From Pseudomonadota bacterium (GTDB taxonomy: Bacteria; Pseudomonadota; Gammaproteobacteria; Burkholderiales; Burkholderiaceae_C), in assembly GCA_029779845.1 (NCBI GenBank), contig JAKOZT010000089.1:1-35734 (forward strand): a stretch of 35,734 nt of DNA. The letters run 5' to 3'. Every line of letters begins with the position of its first letter. The first letter of the stretch is position 1. Position numbers and translations under genes: made by a program. The notes beneath the pieces are model-generated. The model saw only the letters and a list, made by a program, of their open reading frames with translations, ran no database searches and was not told the DNA's origin. Of the stretch, positions 21,021 to 31,034 are shown in pieces.

Positions 21021-22096
21021 TGCAGGAACCTCCGCATCGCCAGGCCGCAGGCGGTCAGGTAGGACGGCGCCTCGCGGCGCAGCTTGCTCTCGCGCACGGC
21101 CGAGCCGAGCTTCATGTTCTCGAACGGGTTCACCACCATCGACGCGAAGCCGGTCAGCTCGGTGACGCGATCCTTCAGCCCGGGCAGCGTGGCGGTGCCG
21201 CCGGCGAGCATCACGTAGTGCACCTTGTGGTGCGGCGTGCTGGTGAAGAAGTACTGCAAAGCGCGTCCGATCTCCTGCGACAGGCTGTCGACGAAGGGTG
21301 CGAGCAGCGTGCTCTCGTAGTCTTCCGGCAGGTCGGCGGCGAGCTTCTTCTGCTCCGCCTCCTCGAACGAGAAGCCGTACTGGCGCGAGATCAGCTGCGT
21401 CAGCTGCGAACCGCCGAACGCCTGGTCGCGGTCATACAGCATCTCGTCGTCGCGCAGCACCTTCAGGCTGGTGGTGTCGGCGCCGATCTCGAACAGCGCC
21501 ACCAGCGCGTCCTTGCCTTCGCTGGGCAGGCCGGCGACGACGCGCCCCATCGCCAGGCGCGAAGCATGCGATTCGATGTCCAGCACCACCGGCTTCAGGC
21601 CGGCCGCCTCGGCCAGGCCCTGGCGGTCCTGCACGCGGTCCTTGCGCGACGCGGCGATCAGCACCTCGACGTCGCCCACCGAGGTCGGGCTCGGCCCGAT
21701 CACGCAGAAGTCCAGGCTCACTTCATCGAGCGAGAACGGGATGTACTGGTTGGCTTCGGACTCGACCTGCAGTTCCAGCTCTTCCTCGCGCAGGCCGGCC
21801 GGCAGCATGATCTTCTTGGTGATCACCGCCGACTGCGGCATCGCCATCACCACCTGGCGCGTCTTGGTGCCGCTCTTGGCGACCACGCGCTTGACGGCCT
21901 CGGCAACCTCGTCGAACTTCTCGATCTGGCCGTCGGTGATCCAGCCCTTCTCGAACGGCTCGGACGCAAAACGTTCCAGGATGTATTCGCCGCTGGAGGT
22001 CTGGCCGAGCTCGACCAGCTTGGCGCTCGACGAGCTGATGTCCAGCCCGATCATCGGCGCATGCTTTCGTCCCAGCAGGGTGTCTAGAAGACTCAC
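21017..22096 (-). CDS. pilM: Type IV pilus assembly ATPase-fold protein PilM, GTG start
   Basis: A 359-residue cytoplasmic actin-like (FtsA-fold) protein that binds PilN and links the platform to the motor. It has the phosphate-1 motif IGLDISSSSAKLVEL, the central IGADTTSLKVLRDDEMLYDRDQAFGG and the adenosine-site segment YVMLAGGTATLPGL. The GTG at 22096 is chosen because GGAGG lies about 10 bases upstream and PilM proteins carry a short stretch ahead of the IGLDIS strand; an ATG at 22054 would remove it. It is the first gene of the 17-kb pil-aro-dgt-pil run and diverges from mrcA. Confidence 0.96.
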   Translation of the reverse strand: MSLLDTLLGRKHAPMIGLDISSSSAKLVELGQTSSGEYILERFASEPFEKGWITDGQIEKFDEVAEAVKRVVAKSGTKTRQVVMAMPQSAVITKKIMLPAGLREEELELQVESEANQYIPFSLDEVSLDFCVIGPSPTSVGDVEVLIAASRKDRVQDRQGLAEAAGLKPVVLDIESHASRLAMGRVVAGLPSEGKDALVALFEIGADTTSLKVLRDDEMLYDRDQAFGGSQLTQLISRQYGFSFEEAEQKKLAADLPEDYESTLLAPFVDSLSQEIGRALQYFFTSTPHHKVHYVMLAGGTATLPGLKDRVTELTGFASMVVNPFENMKLGSAVRESKLRREAPSYLTACGLAMRRFLQ

Positions 22097-22137
22097 GACG
22101 CCTTTCCCTCCCAGCGCTCGAAGGGTGCGCCGGACTG

Positions 22138-22167
22138 TTAATAAGTTACTTCAATGCTAGCAGTAAA
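22138..22167 (-). promoter_or_regulatory. Candidate promoter of the pilM run
   Basis: On the minus strand TTTACT (22167-22162) and TATTAA (22143-22138) are separated by 18 bp, in the only AT-rich patch of the pilM-mrcA gap and about 40 bases before the pilM start. The match is modest, and I saw no convincing sigma-54 GG/GC pair nearby. Confidence 0.35.
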
Positions 22168-22282
22168 GCCTTTGTGCGCCAAAGAAAAACGCCCGGCGCA
22201 AGCGCGTCGCTCGTTGCAAAACTCACACGAGACGCCACGCCCTTGTAAGCACTTCTGAACATCGCACGGACACCTTATCGGC

Positions 22283-22307
22283 CGCTGCGACGACGACCTT
22301 CGCAGCG
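22283..22307. repeat. 8-bp inverted repeat upstream of the mrcA promoter
   Basis: CGCTGCGA (22283-22290) and TCGCAGCG (22300-22307) are exact inverted copies separated by 9 bases. The repeat ends 27 bases before the mrcA -10 box, a position typical of an upstream operator. No known regulator site is recognised. Confidence 0.35.
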
Positions 22308-22334
22308 TGACAAATTGATGCATGGCCCCCTTCC

Positions 22335-22340
22335 TATAAT
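22335..22340 (+). promoter_or_regulatory. Consensus -10 box of mrcA
   Basis: TATAAT matches the sigma-70 -10 consensus exactly and lies 24 bases before the mrcA ATG, with GGAG 7 bases before the start codon. The best -35-like hexamer, TTGATG at 22315-22320, leaves only 14 bp of spacing, so the -35 contact is probably weak or provided by an activator. Confidence 0.6.
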
Positions 22341-22364
22341 GAGTTTCGGCTTCGATGGAGACCC

Positions 22365-24728
22365 ATGAGCGAATCTGAGCGAGCGGCCGGAAACACCGCT
22401 TCGAAGCTGCCGGCCTGGGCGGCCTGGCCGCTGCGCGCCGTGGCGCTGCTGGCCGGCCTGGCGGTGGCGGCCGCGCTGTCGCTGCTGATGCTGGCGGCGG
22501 TGGCGCTGGCGGTGGCGTACCCCAATCTGCCCCAGATCAGCGGCCTGACCGATTACCGGCCCAAGCTGCCGATGCGCATCTACTCGGCCGATGACGTGCT
22601 GCTCGGCGAGTTCGGCGAGGAACGGCGCAGCTTCGCGCCGATCGGCCAGATCCCCAAGGTGATGCAGCACGCCGTACTGGCGATCGAGGACGCGCGCTTC
22701 TACGAGCACAGCGGCGTCGACTACAAGGGCGTGCTGCGCGCCGGCCTGGCGCACCTGAGCGAGGCGCGCAGCCAGGGCGCCTCGACCATCACGATGCAGG
22801 TGGCGCGCAACTTCTACCTGTCCACCGAGAAGACCTTCACGCGCAAGATCTACGAGGTGCTGCTGGCGCTGAAGATCGAGAGCATGCTGACCAAGGAGCA
22901 GATCCTCGAGGTCTACATGAACCAGATCTACCTCGGCCAGCGCGCCTACGGCTTCGCGGCGGCCAGCGAGATCTATTTCGGCAAGCCGCTCAAGGACATC
23001 TCGATCGCCGAGGCGGCGATGCTCGCCGGGCTGCCCAAGGCGCCGTCCGCCTACAACCCGATCGTCAACCCGAAGCGCGCCACCGAGCGGCAGCAGTACA
23101 TCATCGACCGCATGCTGGAGAACGGCTTCATCACGGCCGCCCAGCACGACGAAGCCAAGGCCGAGAAGCTGCACTACCGCACGCAGAACGAGGTGTCGGT
23201 GCACGCCGAGCACGTCGCCGAGGCGGCGCGCCAGCTGATCTTCAACCAGTACGGCGCCGAGGCCTACACGCGCGGGCTGAACGTCTACCTGACGATCGCC
23301 TCGGCCGAGCAGTCCGCCGCCTACCGCGCCTTGCGCAAGGGCATCATGGACTTCGAGCGCCGGCAGGTGTATCGCGGCCCCGAGGCCTACGTCGACCTGC
23401 CCGCCAAGCCGCAGGACCTCGACGCGCGCATCGCCGAGGCCCTGCAGGAGCATCCCGACAACGACGAGCTGAAGGCCGCCGTGGTGATGGAGGCCAACCC
23501 GAAGAAGGTCGCGGCCGTGCTGCAGAGCGGCGAGGCGTTGACCATCACCGGCGAGGGCCTCAAGCCCGCCACCTCGGGCCTGGCCGAGAAGGGCAACCCG
23601 AAGACGGCGATCCGCCGCGGTGCGGTGATCCGCGTGATCCGCGACGCCAAAGGCAACTGGAGCATCACGCAGCAGCCCGAGGTCGAGGGCGCCTTCGTCG
23701 CGCTGAACCCGAAAACCGGCGCGATCCGCGCGATGGTCGGCGGCTTCGATTTCTCCAAGAGCAGCTTCAACCACGTCACGCAGGCGTGGCGCCAGCCGGG
23801 CTCGAGCTTCAAGCCCTTCATCTACTCGGCGGCGCTGGAGAAGGGCTTCACGCCGGCCACGGTGATCAACGACGCGGCGCTGTTCTTCGGCGCCGAGACC
23901 ACCGGCAGCCAGCCCTGGGAGCCGAAGAACTACGACGGCCAGTTCGACGGCCCGATGTCGATGCGGCGCGCGCTGGCCAAGTCGAAGAACATGGTGTCGA
24001 TCCGCATCCTGCAGGCGATCACGCCGCAATACGCGCAGAACTGGGTCACGCGCTTCGGCTTCGACGCCGACAAGCACCCCGCCTTCCTGACGATGGCGCT
24101 GGGCGCCGGCTCGGTGACGCCGCTGCAGATGGCCACCGCCTACAGCGTGTTCGCCAACGGCGGCTACCGCGTCAATCCGTTCCTGATCAGCCGCATCACC
24201 GACAGCAAGGGCCGCGTGCTCAACGAGCCCAAGCCGGCCGAACTGACCGAGGACGCGCGCGTGATCGACGCGCGCAACGCCTTCGTGATGACGAGCCTGC
24301 TGCAGGAGGTCACGCGCTCGGGCACCGCGGCGCGCGCGCAGGCGACGCTGCGCCGCCCCGACATCTACGGCAAGACCGGCACCACCAACGACTCCAACGA
24401 CGCCTGGTTCGCCGGCTGGCAGCAGCAGGTGGCCGCGGTGGTGTGGATGGGCTACGACACGCCGCGCAAGCTGGGCGACCGCGAAACCGGCGGCGGCCTG
24501 TCGCTGCCGATCTGGATCGACTACATGAGCACCGCGCTGAAGGGCGTGCCGGTGGCCGAGGCCGTGCCGCCGGCCGGCGTGACCAACGTCGGCGGCGAGT
24601 GGTACTACAGCGAGTACGCCAACGGCAGCGGCGTGGCCACGCTGGGCATCGAGGAGGCCCCGCCGCCGGCCGATCCCGCCGTGGTCGAGGAAGAGCGCAA
24701 GGGCATCCTCGACCTGTTCAAGCGCTGA
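22365..24728 (+). CDS. mrcA: Penicillin-binding protein 1A, bifunctional transglycosylase/transpeptidase
   Basis: A 787-residue class A PBP that polymerises lipid II into glycan strands and cross-links the peptides in the periplasm. A short cytoplasmic tail precedes one membrane helix (about residues 24-52). The GT51 domain has catalytic Glu108 in AIEDARFYEHSGVD and GASTITMQVARNFYLS. An OB-like insert follows (about 320-435, with TAIRRGAVIRV). The transpeptidase domain has Ser480-x-x-Lys483 (GSSFKP), Ser540-Lys-Asn542 and Lys670-Thr-Gly. It diverges from pilM, an arrangement widely conserved in beta- and gammaproteobacteria. Its stop is 14 bases from the end of convergent cyaY. Confidence 0.98.
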   Translation: MSESERAAGNTASKLPAWAAWPLRAVALLAGLAVAAALSLLMLAAVALAVAYPNLPQISGLTDYRPKLPMRIYSADDVLLGEFGEERRSFAPIGQIPKVMQHAVLAIEDARFYEHSGVDYKGVLRAGLAHLSEARSQGASTITMQVARNFYLSTEKTFTRKIYEVLLALKIESMLTKEQILEVYMNQIYLGQRAYGFAAASEIYFGKPLKDISIAEAAMLAGLPKAPSAYNPIVNPKRATERQQYIIDRMLENGFITAAQHDEAKAEKLHYRTQNEVSVHAEHVAEAARQLIFNQYGAEAYTRGLNVYLTIASAEQSAAYRALRKGIMDFERRQVYRGPEAYVDLPAKPQDLDARIAEALQEHPDNDELKAAVVMEANPKKVAAVLQSGEALTITGEGLKPATSGLAEKGNPKTAIRRGAVIRVIRDAKGNWSITQQPEVEGAFVALNPKTGAIRAMVGGFDFSKSSFNHVTQAWRQPGSSFKPFIYSAALEKGFTPATVINDAALFFGAETTGSQPWEPKNYDGQFDGPMSMRRALAKSKNMVSIRILQAITPQYAQNWVTRFGFDADKHPAFLTMALGAGSVTPLQMATAYSVFANGGYRVNPFLISRITDSKGRVLNEPKPAELTEDARVIDARNAFVMTSLLQEVTRSGTAARAQATLRRPDIYGKTGTTNDSNDAWFAGWQQQVAAVVWMGYDTPRKLGDRETGGGLSLPIWIDYMSTALKGVPVAEAVPPAGVTNVGGEWYYSEYANGSGVATLGIEEAPPPADPAVVEEERKGILDLFKR

Positions 24729-24742
24729 ACCAGCGCCGGCCG

Positions 24743-25096
24743 CTACTCGAAGCGCAGCGGCCGGCCGGCCTGCTCGCTGGCGCACGCCGACAACGCGGCG
24801 AGGAATTCGCCGCCGTCGCGCGTGTCGAGCCAGCGCCCGTCGCGATACTTGTAGTGGTAGCCGCCTCCGCGCGCGGCCATCCACAGCTCGTGCAGCGGCG
24901 GCTGGGTGTTGATCACGATCTTGCTGCCGTCCGGAAAACCCAGCTCGAGCAGGCCGCCGGTGCGCTGCGTGTCGATGTCGACCACGTCGTCCTGCAGCCA
25001 GCGGTCGATGGTGGCTTCGATGCGCGAAAGCAGCGCGGCGGTGATCGTCCGGTACTCGGCGTCGGAGAGCGGCGTGACTTCGAAGGGAATGCTCAT
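24743..25096 (-). CDS. cyaY: Iron donor protein CyaY (frataxin)
   Basis: A 117-residue bacterial frataxin that binds iron and regulates iron-sulfur cluster assembly at IscS. An acidic first helix and edge (TPLSDAEYRTITAALLSRIEATIDRW, then DDVVDIDTQRTGGLLELGF) precede the beta-sheet segment IVINTQPPLHELWMAARGGGYHYKYRDGRWLDTRDGGEFLAAL, which is diagnostic. The start at 25096 is the family start (MSIPFEV). It is convergent with mrcA and divergent from lptM, with only 16 bases between the two start codons if lptM begins at 25113. Confidence 0.97.
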   Translation of the reverse strand: MSIPFEVTPLSDAEYRTITAALLSRIEATIDRWLQDDVVDIDTQRTGGLLELGFPDGSKIVINTQPPLHELWMAARGGGYHYKYRDGRWLDTRDGGEFLAALSACASEQAGRPLRFE

Positions 25097-25100
25097 GGTC

Positions 25101-25106
25101 GATAAT
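25101..25106 (+). promoter_or_regulatory. Possible -10 box for lptM-lysA
   Basis: GATAAT (five of six consensus positions) lies six bases upstream of the ATG at 25113, so a transcript from it would begin at or next to that ATG and be essentially leaderless. No good -35 box is visible. If lptM is instead read from 25089 or 25095, the promoter must lie further upstream, inside cyaY. Confidence 0.25.
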
Positions 25107-25112
25107 TCGCGC

Positions 25113-25286
25113 ATGCTGCAGCGCAAGACTAGTGTATCGACGGCGGCCCGGGGTCTCGCAATCCTCGCCGCCACCTGCCTGATGGGGGCATTGGCCGGCT
25201 GCGGCCAGAAGGGTCCGCTGAAGCTGCCGCCCGGCGCGGCGCCGGCCTCGGCGCCGGCTTCCGCAGCAGCGGGCTCTGCGTCATGA
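25113..25286 (+). CDS. lptM: LPS translocon maturation chaperone LptM (small lipoprotein)
   Basis: A 57-residue lipoprotein of the LptM (YifL, LPAM_2) family, which helps the outer-membrane LPS translocon LptDE mature. The signal sequence ends in the lipobox LAGC (Cys30), followed by the family motif GQKGPLKLPP and an Ala/Pro/Ser-rich tail. The start at 25113 gives a normal lipoprotein signal peptide, MLQRKTSVSTAARGLAIL. An alternative ATG at 25095 has the better ribosome-binding site (GAAGGGA) but would overlap the cyaY start codon on the other strand. The stop overlaps the lysA start (ATGA); lptM-lysA pairing is common in proteobacteria. Confidence 0.88.
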   Translation: MLQRKTSVSTAARGLAILAATCLMGALAGCGQKGPLKLPPGAAPASAPASAAAGSAS

Positions 25287-26554
25287 GCCTGCCCGGCTCG
25301 CCGCACATCGCCTACCGCGGCCGCGATCTCTTCATCGAAGACATCGCGCTGGCCGACCTGGCGCGGCGCTTCGGCACGCCGCTGTACGCCTACTCGCGCG
25401 CCGCGATGCTGGCCGCGCTGGCCGGTTACCAGCGCGCGCTGGCGGGCCGCGAGCACCTGATCTGCTATGCGATGAAGGCCAACAGCAACCTCGCGGTGCT
25501 GCAGACCTTCGCGCGCGCCGGCTGCGGCTTCGACATCGTCTCCGGCGGCGAGCTGGAGCGCGTGCTGGCCGCCGGCGGCGACGCCGCCAAGGTGGTGTTC
25601 TCCGGTGTCGGCAAGACACGCGCCGAGATGGCGCGCGCGCTGCAAGCCGGCGTGGCCTGCTTCAACGTCGAGAGCGAGGGCGAGCTGGAGCTGCTCTCGC
25701 AGGTGGCGCTGCAGCTCGGCCGCACCGCGCGCATCAGCCTGCGCGTCAACCCGGACGTCGACGCGAAGACGCATCCCTACATCTCCACCGGCCTGAAGGG
25801 CAACAAGTTCGGCGTCGCGCACGAAACGGCGCTGGCCGTCTACCGCCGCGCCGCTGCGCTGCCGGGCATCGAGGTCGCCGGCATCGACTGCCACATCGGC
25901 TCGCAGATCACCGAGACCGGACCCTACCTCGACGCGCTCGACCGCGTGCTCGATCTGGTCGAAGCGGTGGAGTCGCATGGCATCGCGCTGCAGCACCTCG
26001 ACCTGGGCGGCGGCCTGGGCATCACCTACACCGACGAGCAGCCGCCCGACGCCGAGGCGCTGGTGCGCGCGATGCTCGCGCGCATCGACGCGCGCGGCCA
26101 TGGACAACGCAAGATCCTGCTCGAGCCCGGCCGCTCGCTGGTCGGCAACGCCGGCGTGCTGCTGGCCGAGGTGCTGTACCTGAAGCCGGGCGGCAGCAAG
26201 AGCTTCTGCGTCGTCGACGCGGCGATGAACGACCTGATGCGCCCGGCCATGTACGAGGCCTGGATGGGCATCGTGCCTTGCACGCAGCGCGACGAGCCGG
26301 CGCAGACCTTCGACGTGGTCGGCCCGGTGTGCGAATCGGGCGACTGGCTGGGGCGCGAGCGGCACCTCGCGGTGCGGCCGGGCGACACGCTGGCGGTGCT
26401 CTCGGCCGGCGCCTACGGCATGAGCATGGCGAGCAACTACAACACACGCGGGCGCGCCGCCGAGGTGCTGGTGTCGGGCAGCGAGGCCTGGATGATCCGC
26501 GAACGCGAAACCGCGGCCGAACTGTTCCGCGGCGAGCGGCTTCTGCCGGGTTAG
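25283..26554 (+). CDS. lysA: Diaminopimelate decarboxylase
   Basis: A 423-residue PLP enzyme that decarboxylates meso-diaminopimelate to L-lysine, the last step of lysine synthesis. The PLP lysine is Lys65 in CYAMKANSN. Other motifs are HIGSQI, the phosphate-binding [22 protein letters not shown], and the substrate/PLP contacts VCESGDWLG and [12 protein letters not shown]. The ATG overlaps the lptM stop. Its TAG stop shares bases with the TAA stop of the convergent dppF gene (TTAG, 26551-26554), so no intergenic DNA separates the two. Confidence 0.98.
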   Translation: MSLPGSPHIAYRGRDLFIEDIALADLARRFGTPLYAYSRAAMLAALAGYQRALAGREHLICYAMKANSNLAVLQTFARAGCGFDIVSGGELERVLAAGGDAAKVVFSGVGKTRAEMARALQAGVACFNVESEGELELLSQVALQLGRTARISLRVNPDVDAKTHPYISTGLKGNKFGVAHETALAVYRRAAALPGIEVAGIDCHIGSQITETGPYLDALDRVLDLVEAVESHGIALQHLDLGGGLGITYTDEQPPDAEALVRAMLARIDARGHGQRKILLEPGRSLVGNAGVLLAEVLYLKPGGSKSFCVVDAAMNDLMRPAMYEAWMGIVPCTQRDEPAQTFDVVGPVCESGDWLGRERHLAVRPGDTLAVLSAGAYGMSMASNYNTRGRAAEVLVSGSEAWMIRERETAAELFRGERLLPG

Positions 26555-27542
26555 ATCCGCCCTTCTTGCACTGCGTGGCAGGCCACACGCGTATCGCCGT
26601 TCGCCAGCAACTCCGGCCGCTCGCTTCGGCAGCGCTCGTTCGCATGCGGGCAGCGCGGGTGGAACGAGCAGCCGCTGGGCGGGTTGAGCGGATTCGGCAC
26701 CTCGCCCTGCACCGGCGTGCGCGCGCGCCCGCTCATGCGGATGTCGGGAATCGCGTCGAGCAGCATGCGCGTGTACGGATGGCGCGGCCGTGCGAACAGC
26801 CCGGCCTTGGGCGCCACCTCGACCAGCCGGCCCAGGTACATCACGCCCACCGCATCGGCCACGTGGCGCACCACCGCGAGGTTGTGCGAGATGAACAGAT
26901 AGGTCAGCCCGCGCGCGCGCTGCAGGTCCTTCATGATGTTGAGCACCTGCGCCTGCACCGAGACGTCGAGCGCCGAGGTCGGCTCGTCGCAGACCAGGAA
27001 CTCGGGCTGCGTCGCCAGCGCGCGCGCGATCGAGACGCGCTGGCGCTGGCCGCCGGAGAACTGGTGCGGGAACTTCTGCGCGTCCGCCGCGGCGAGGCCC
27101 ACCGAGTGCAGCAGTTCGGCCACGCGCGCCTCGACCGCCGCCTCGCCCTGCACCAGCCCATGCTCGCGCAGCGGCTCGGCGACGATGTCCAGCACCTTCC
27201 AGCGCGGGTTGAGGCTGGCGTAGGGGTCCTGGAAGATCATCTGCATGCGCCGGTGCAGCGCACGTGCGCCGCTGCCGGCCAGCGTCTTTTGCGTGTCCTG
27301 CCCGTCGAACACCACCCTGCCCCGCGTCGGCGCGTACAGCCCCACCAGCAGGCGCGCCACCGTGCTCTTGCCGCAGCCGGATTCGCCCACCAGCGCGAGC
27401 GTGCGGCCGCGCTCGATCTCGAAGCTGACGCCGTCCACCGCATGCACGAACTGGCGCGGCTTGCGCTCCAGCACGCGGTTCAGCCACGGCGCCGAGACCT
27501 CGAAGGTCTTGGCGAGGTCCTTCACTTCGACCAGCGCCGCGC

Positions 27543-27546
<4 letters not shown>
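26551..27546 (-). CDS. dppF: Peptide ABC transporter ATP-binding protein (DppF/OppF type)
   Basis: A 331-residue ATPase subunit of a di-/oligopeptide importer. It has Walker [10 protein letters not shown] (residues 54-62), the Q-loop [13 protein letters not shown], the signature [15 protein letters not shown], Walker [13 protein letters not shown] and the switch His in FISHNLAVV. The C-terminal oligo_HPY domain has four Cys in [15 protein letters not shown] and VACHAV. The start at 27546 overlaps the dppD stop by 4 bases. It pairs with DppD to form the heterodimeric motor. The Dpp name follows the family; substrate preference cannot be read from sequence. Confidence 0.93.
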
Positions 27547-28513
<967 letters not shown>

Positions 28514-28517
<4 letters not shown>

Positions 28518-29425
28518 CGCAGCCTCGGGTTCAGCGCATCACGCAGCCAGTCGCCCAGCAGGTTCACCGACAGCGCGATCATCACCAGCACCGCGCCGGG
28601 GAAGACCGTGATCCACCATTCGCCGGAGAACAGGAAGTCGTTGCCGATGCGGATCAGCGTGCCCAGCGAGGGCTGCGTCGGCGGCACGCCGACGCCGAGG
28701 AAGGACAGCGTCGCCTCGATCAGGATCGCCTGGCCGATGTCGATCGTCGCCAGCACCAGCACCGGCCCCATCACGTTGGGCAGCACGTGGCGCGTCATGA
28801 TGCGGCGCCTGGGAACGCCGATCACGCGCGCCGCCTGCACGTATTCCTTGTGGCGCTCCACCAGCGTCGAGCCGCGCACGGTGCGCGCGAACTTCACCCA
28901 GCCCGACAGCGCGATCGCGAGGATCAGCACCGCGAAGGCGAGCGTGTCGTGCGCGTTCGGGAACATCGCGCGGCCGACGCCGTCGATCAGCAGCGCGATC
29001 AGGATGGCCGGGAAGGACAGCATCACGTCGCACACGCGCATGATGAAGGCATCGATGCGCCCGCCGACGAAGCCCGACAGCAGCCCGAGGCCGACGCCGA
29101 TCAGCACCGACAGCAGCACCGACGCGAGCCCCACCGCCAGCGAGATGCGCGCGCCGTACATCAGCGCCGAGAGGATGTCGCGCCCCTGGTCGTCGGTGCC
29201 CAGCAGGTAGGCCGGTTTGCCCTCGGCCTCCCAGGCCGGCGGCAGGCGCGAATCGCCCAGCTCCAGCGAGGCGAGGTCGAAGGGATCGTGCGGCGCCACC
29301 CAGGGCGCGAAGACGGCGCAGAACACGCACAGCACCGCCACCGCGGCGGCGGCCATCGCCACCGGCGAAGTGCGAAAGCTGTGCCAGACGTCGCCGTCGA
29401 AGAAACGCCGCAGGGCCTCGCGCAT
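28514..29425 (-). CDS. dppC: Peptide ABC transporter permease (DppC type)
   Basis: A 303-residue inner-membrane permease of the binding-protein-dependent family. An N-terminal OppC_N helix (about residues 23-45) is followed by [20 protein letters not shown], the segment [24 protein letters not shown], and five further helices. The EAA loop that contacts the ATPases is [24 protein letters not shown]. The start at 29425 lies 9 bases after the solute-binding protein stop. It pairs with DppB. Confidence 0.95.
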
Positions 29426-29434
29426 GGACGGGCG

Positions 29435-31015
29435 CTACTTCAGCGTGATCCAGCGGAAGGGCATGAAGTTGTCGGGCAGCTGCACCAGCTCGACGTTCTT
29501 CTTCATCGCCCAGGCCAGCGCCTGCTGGTGCAGCGGGATGTGGCCGAAGTCGTCGGAGTGCAGCTTGAAGGCCTCGGCGATCATCGCGTTGCGCTTGGCT
29601 TCGTCGGTCTCGCCCTGGATCTTCGCGGTCAGCTCGTCGATCTTCGGATTGCTGTAGCTGCCGAGGTTGAACAGGCCCTGGCCCTTCTCGGTGGACGTGG
29701 CGATCAGGTTGGACAGCGCGTTGTGCGAGTCGTAGGTGCCCGGCGTCCAGCCCAGCATGTAGAAGCTGGTGTTGCGGCTGAGGATCTTCGGGAAGTAGGT
29801 GGCCTTCGACTCGGCCTGCAGGTTGATCTTGACGCCGATGCGCGCCAGGTTGGCGGCCACCGCCTGGCAGATCTCGCCATCGTTGACGTAGCGGTCGTTC
29901 GGGCAGTTCATGCCGACCTCGAAGCCGTTCGGGTAGCCGGCGTCCGCCATCAGCTTCTTCGCGCCCTCGGGGTCGTAGGGCGGGCGCTTGTTCAGCTCCG
30001 CCACGAAGCCCTTGATGCCCGGCGCCACCATCAGCGCGGTCGGCGAGGCGGCGCCGCGCATCACGCGCGTCTTGATGGTCTCGATGTCGATCGCCTGGTA
30101 GAAGGCGCGGCGCACGCGCACGTCCTTGAACGGGTTCTTGCCCTTGATGTTCGAGAACAGCAACTCGTCGCGCTTCTGGTCCATGCCGAGGAAGATGGTG
30201 CGCAGCTCGGGGCCCTGCATCACCTTCAGGTTGGCGTTGGCCTTCAGGCGCTCGACGTCCTGCAGCGGCACCGGCTCCATCACGTCGATCTCGCCGGACA
30301 TCAGCGCGGCCACGCGCGTCGCGTCGTTGCCGATCGGCGTGAACACCACCTCGTCGACGTTGCCCTCGACCTTGCCCCAGTAGTTGAAGTTGCGCTGCAG
30401 CACCGTGCGCGTGGCCGGCTGGCGCTCCTTCAGGCGGAACGGCCCGGTGCCGTTGGCGCGGAACGAGGCGGCGTTCTCGATGCCCTTGCGCCGGTCCACC
30501 GGCTTGTCGGCCTTGTTCGCCTCGCACCACGACTTGTTCATGATGTAGACCAGCGAGATCACGTCGGGCAGGATGGGGAACGGCGCCGTGGTCTCGATGT
30601 CGACGCTGAAGTCGTCGACCTTGCGCACCTCCTTGATCGCCGAGGTGTAGCCCTTCATGTCGGAGCCGTCACCGGCGGCGCGCTTGAAGGTGAAGACCAC
30701 GTCGTCGGCCGTGAACTTCTCGCCGCCGTGGAAGACCACGCCCTTGCGCAATTCAAAGCGCCACACGGTCGGCGAGGTCTGCTTCCAGCCCGTTGCCAAT
30801 GCCGGCGTCAGCGCGAGCTTCTTGTCGCGCCCGACCAGCGGCTCGTAGACGTTGCCGGTGAAGCTCAGCTGCAGCGACTCGTTGAGCGAGTGCGGGTCCA
30901 TCGAGTTCGAGTCGCCCTGGTTGGCCACGCGCAGCGTGACGGCGCAGGCGGCGCCGCCGGCCATCGCCAATGAAGTTGCGAGCGCGGCGGCAAGAAGAGT
31001 CTGGCGCAGTGTCAT
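29435..31015 (-). CDS. Periplasmic peptide-binding protein, solute-binding family 5
   Basis: A 526-residue DppA/OppA-type binding protein that would deliver its ligand to the DppBC permease. A Sec signal peptide (MTLRQTLLAAALATSLAMAGGAACA) precedes VTLRVANQGDSNSMDPHSLNES, then YEPLVGRDKKLALTPALATGW and WRFELRKGVVFHGGEKFTADDVVFTFKR, the SBP_bac_5 hallmark. The C-terminal half has FKDVRVRRAFYQAIDIETI and YDPEGAKKLMADAGYPNGFE. It starts 19 bases after the M20 amidohydrolase and ends 9 bases before dppC. The ligand is not predictable by eye. Confidence 0.94.
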   Translation of the reverse strand: MTLRQTLLAAALATSLAMAGGAACAVTLRVANQGDSNSMDPHSLNESLQLSFTGNVYEPLVGRDKKLALTPALATGWKQTSPTVWRFELRKGVVFHGGEKFTADDVVFTFKRAAGDGSDMKGYTSAIKEVRKVDDFSVDIETTAPFPILPDVISLVYIMNKSWCEANKADKPVDRRKGIENAASFRANGTGPFRLKERQPATRTVLQRNFNYWGKVEGNVDEVVFTPIGNDATRVAALMSGEIDVMEPVPLQDVERLKANANLKVMQGPELRTIFLGMDQKRDELLFSNIKGKNPFKDVRVRRAFYQAIDIETIKTRVMRGAASPTALMVAPGIKGFVAELNKRPPYDPEGAKKLMADAGYPNGFEVGMNCPNDRYVNDGEICQAVAANLARIGVKINLQAESKATYFPKILSRNTSFYMLGWTPGTYDSHNALSNLIATSTEKGQGLFNLGSYSNPKIDELTAKIQGETDEAKRNAMIAEAFKLHSDDFGHIPLHQQALAWAMKKNVELVQLPDNFMPFRWITLK

Positions 31016-31034
31016 GGCGTCTCCACGGGGTTGG

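Noticed and set aside
22097..22200. Sigma-54 promoter for pilM
   Set aside because: I looked for a GG-N10-GC pair with the usual TGGCAC/TTGC context. The closest stretch, TGGCGCACAAAGGCTTT, lacks the GC at the required distance.
22275..24884. Minus-strand open frame of 869 codons
   Set aside because: It is antisense to mrcA, whose plus-strand product carries all PBP1A motifs. The translation is Arg/Ala/Gly/His-rich without domains.
25097..27487. 914-codon minus-strand frame continuing upstream of cyaY
   Set aside because: Only its last 117 codons are a real protein (CyaY). The rest is antisense to lysA and in a shadow frame of dppF.
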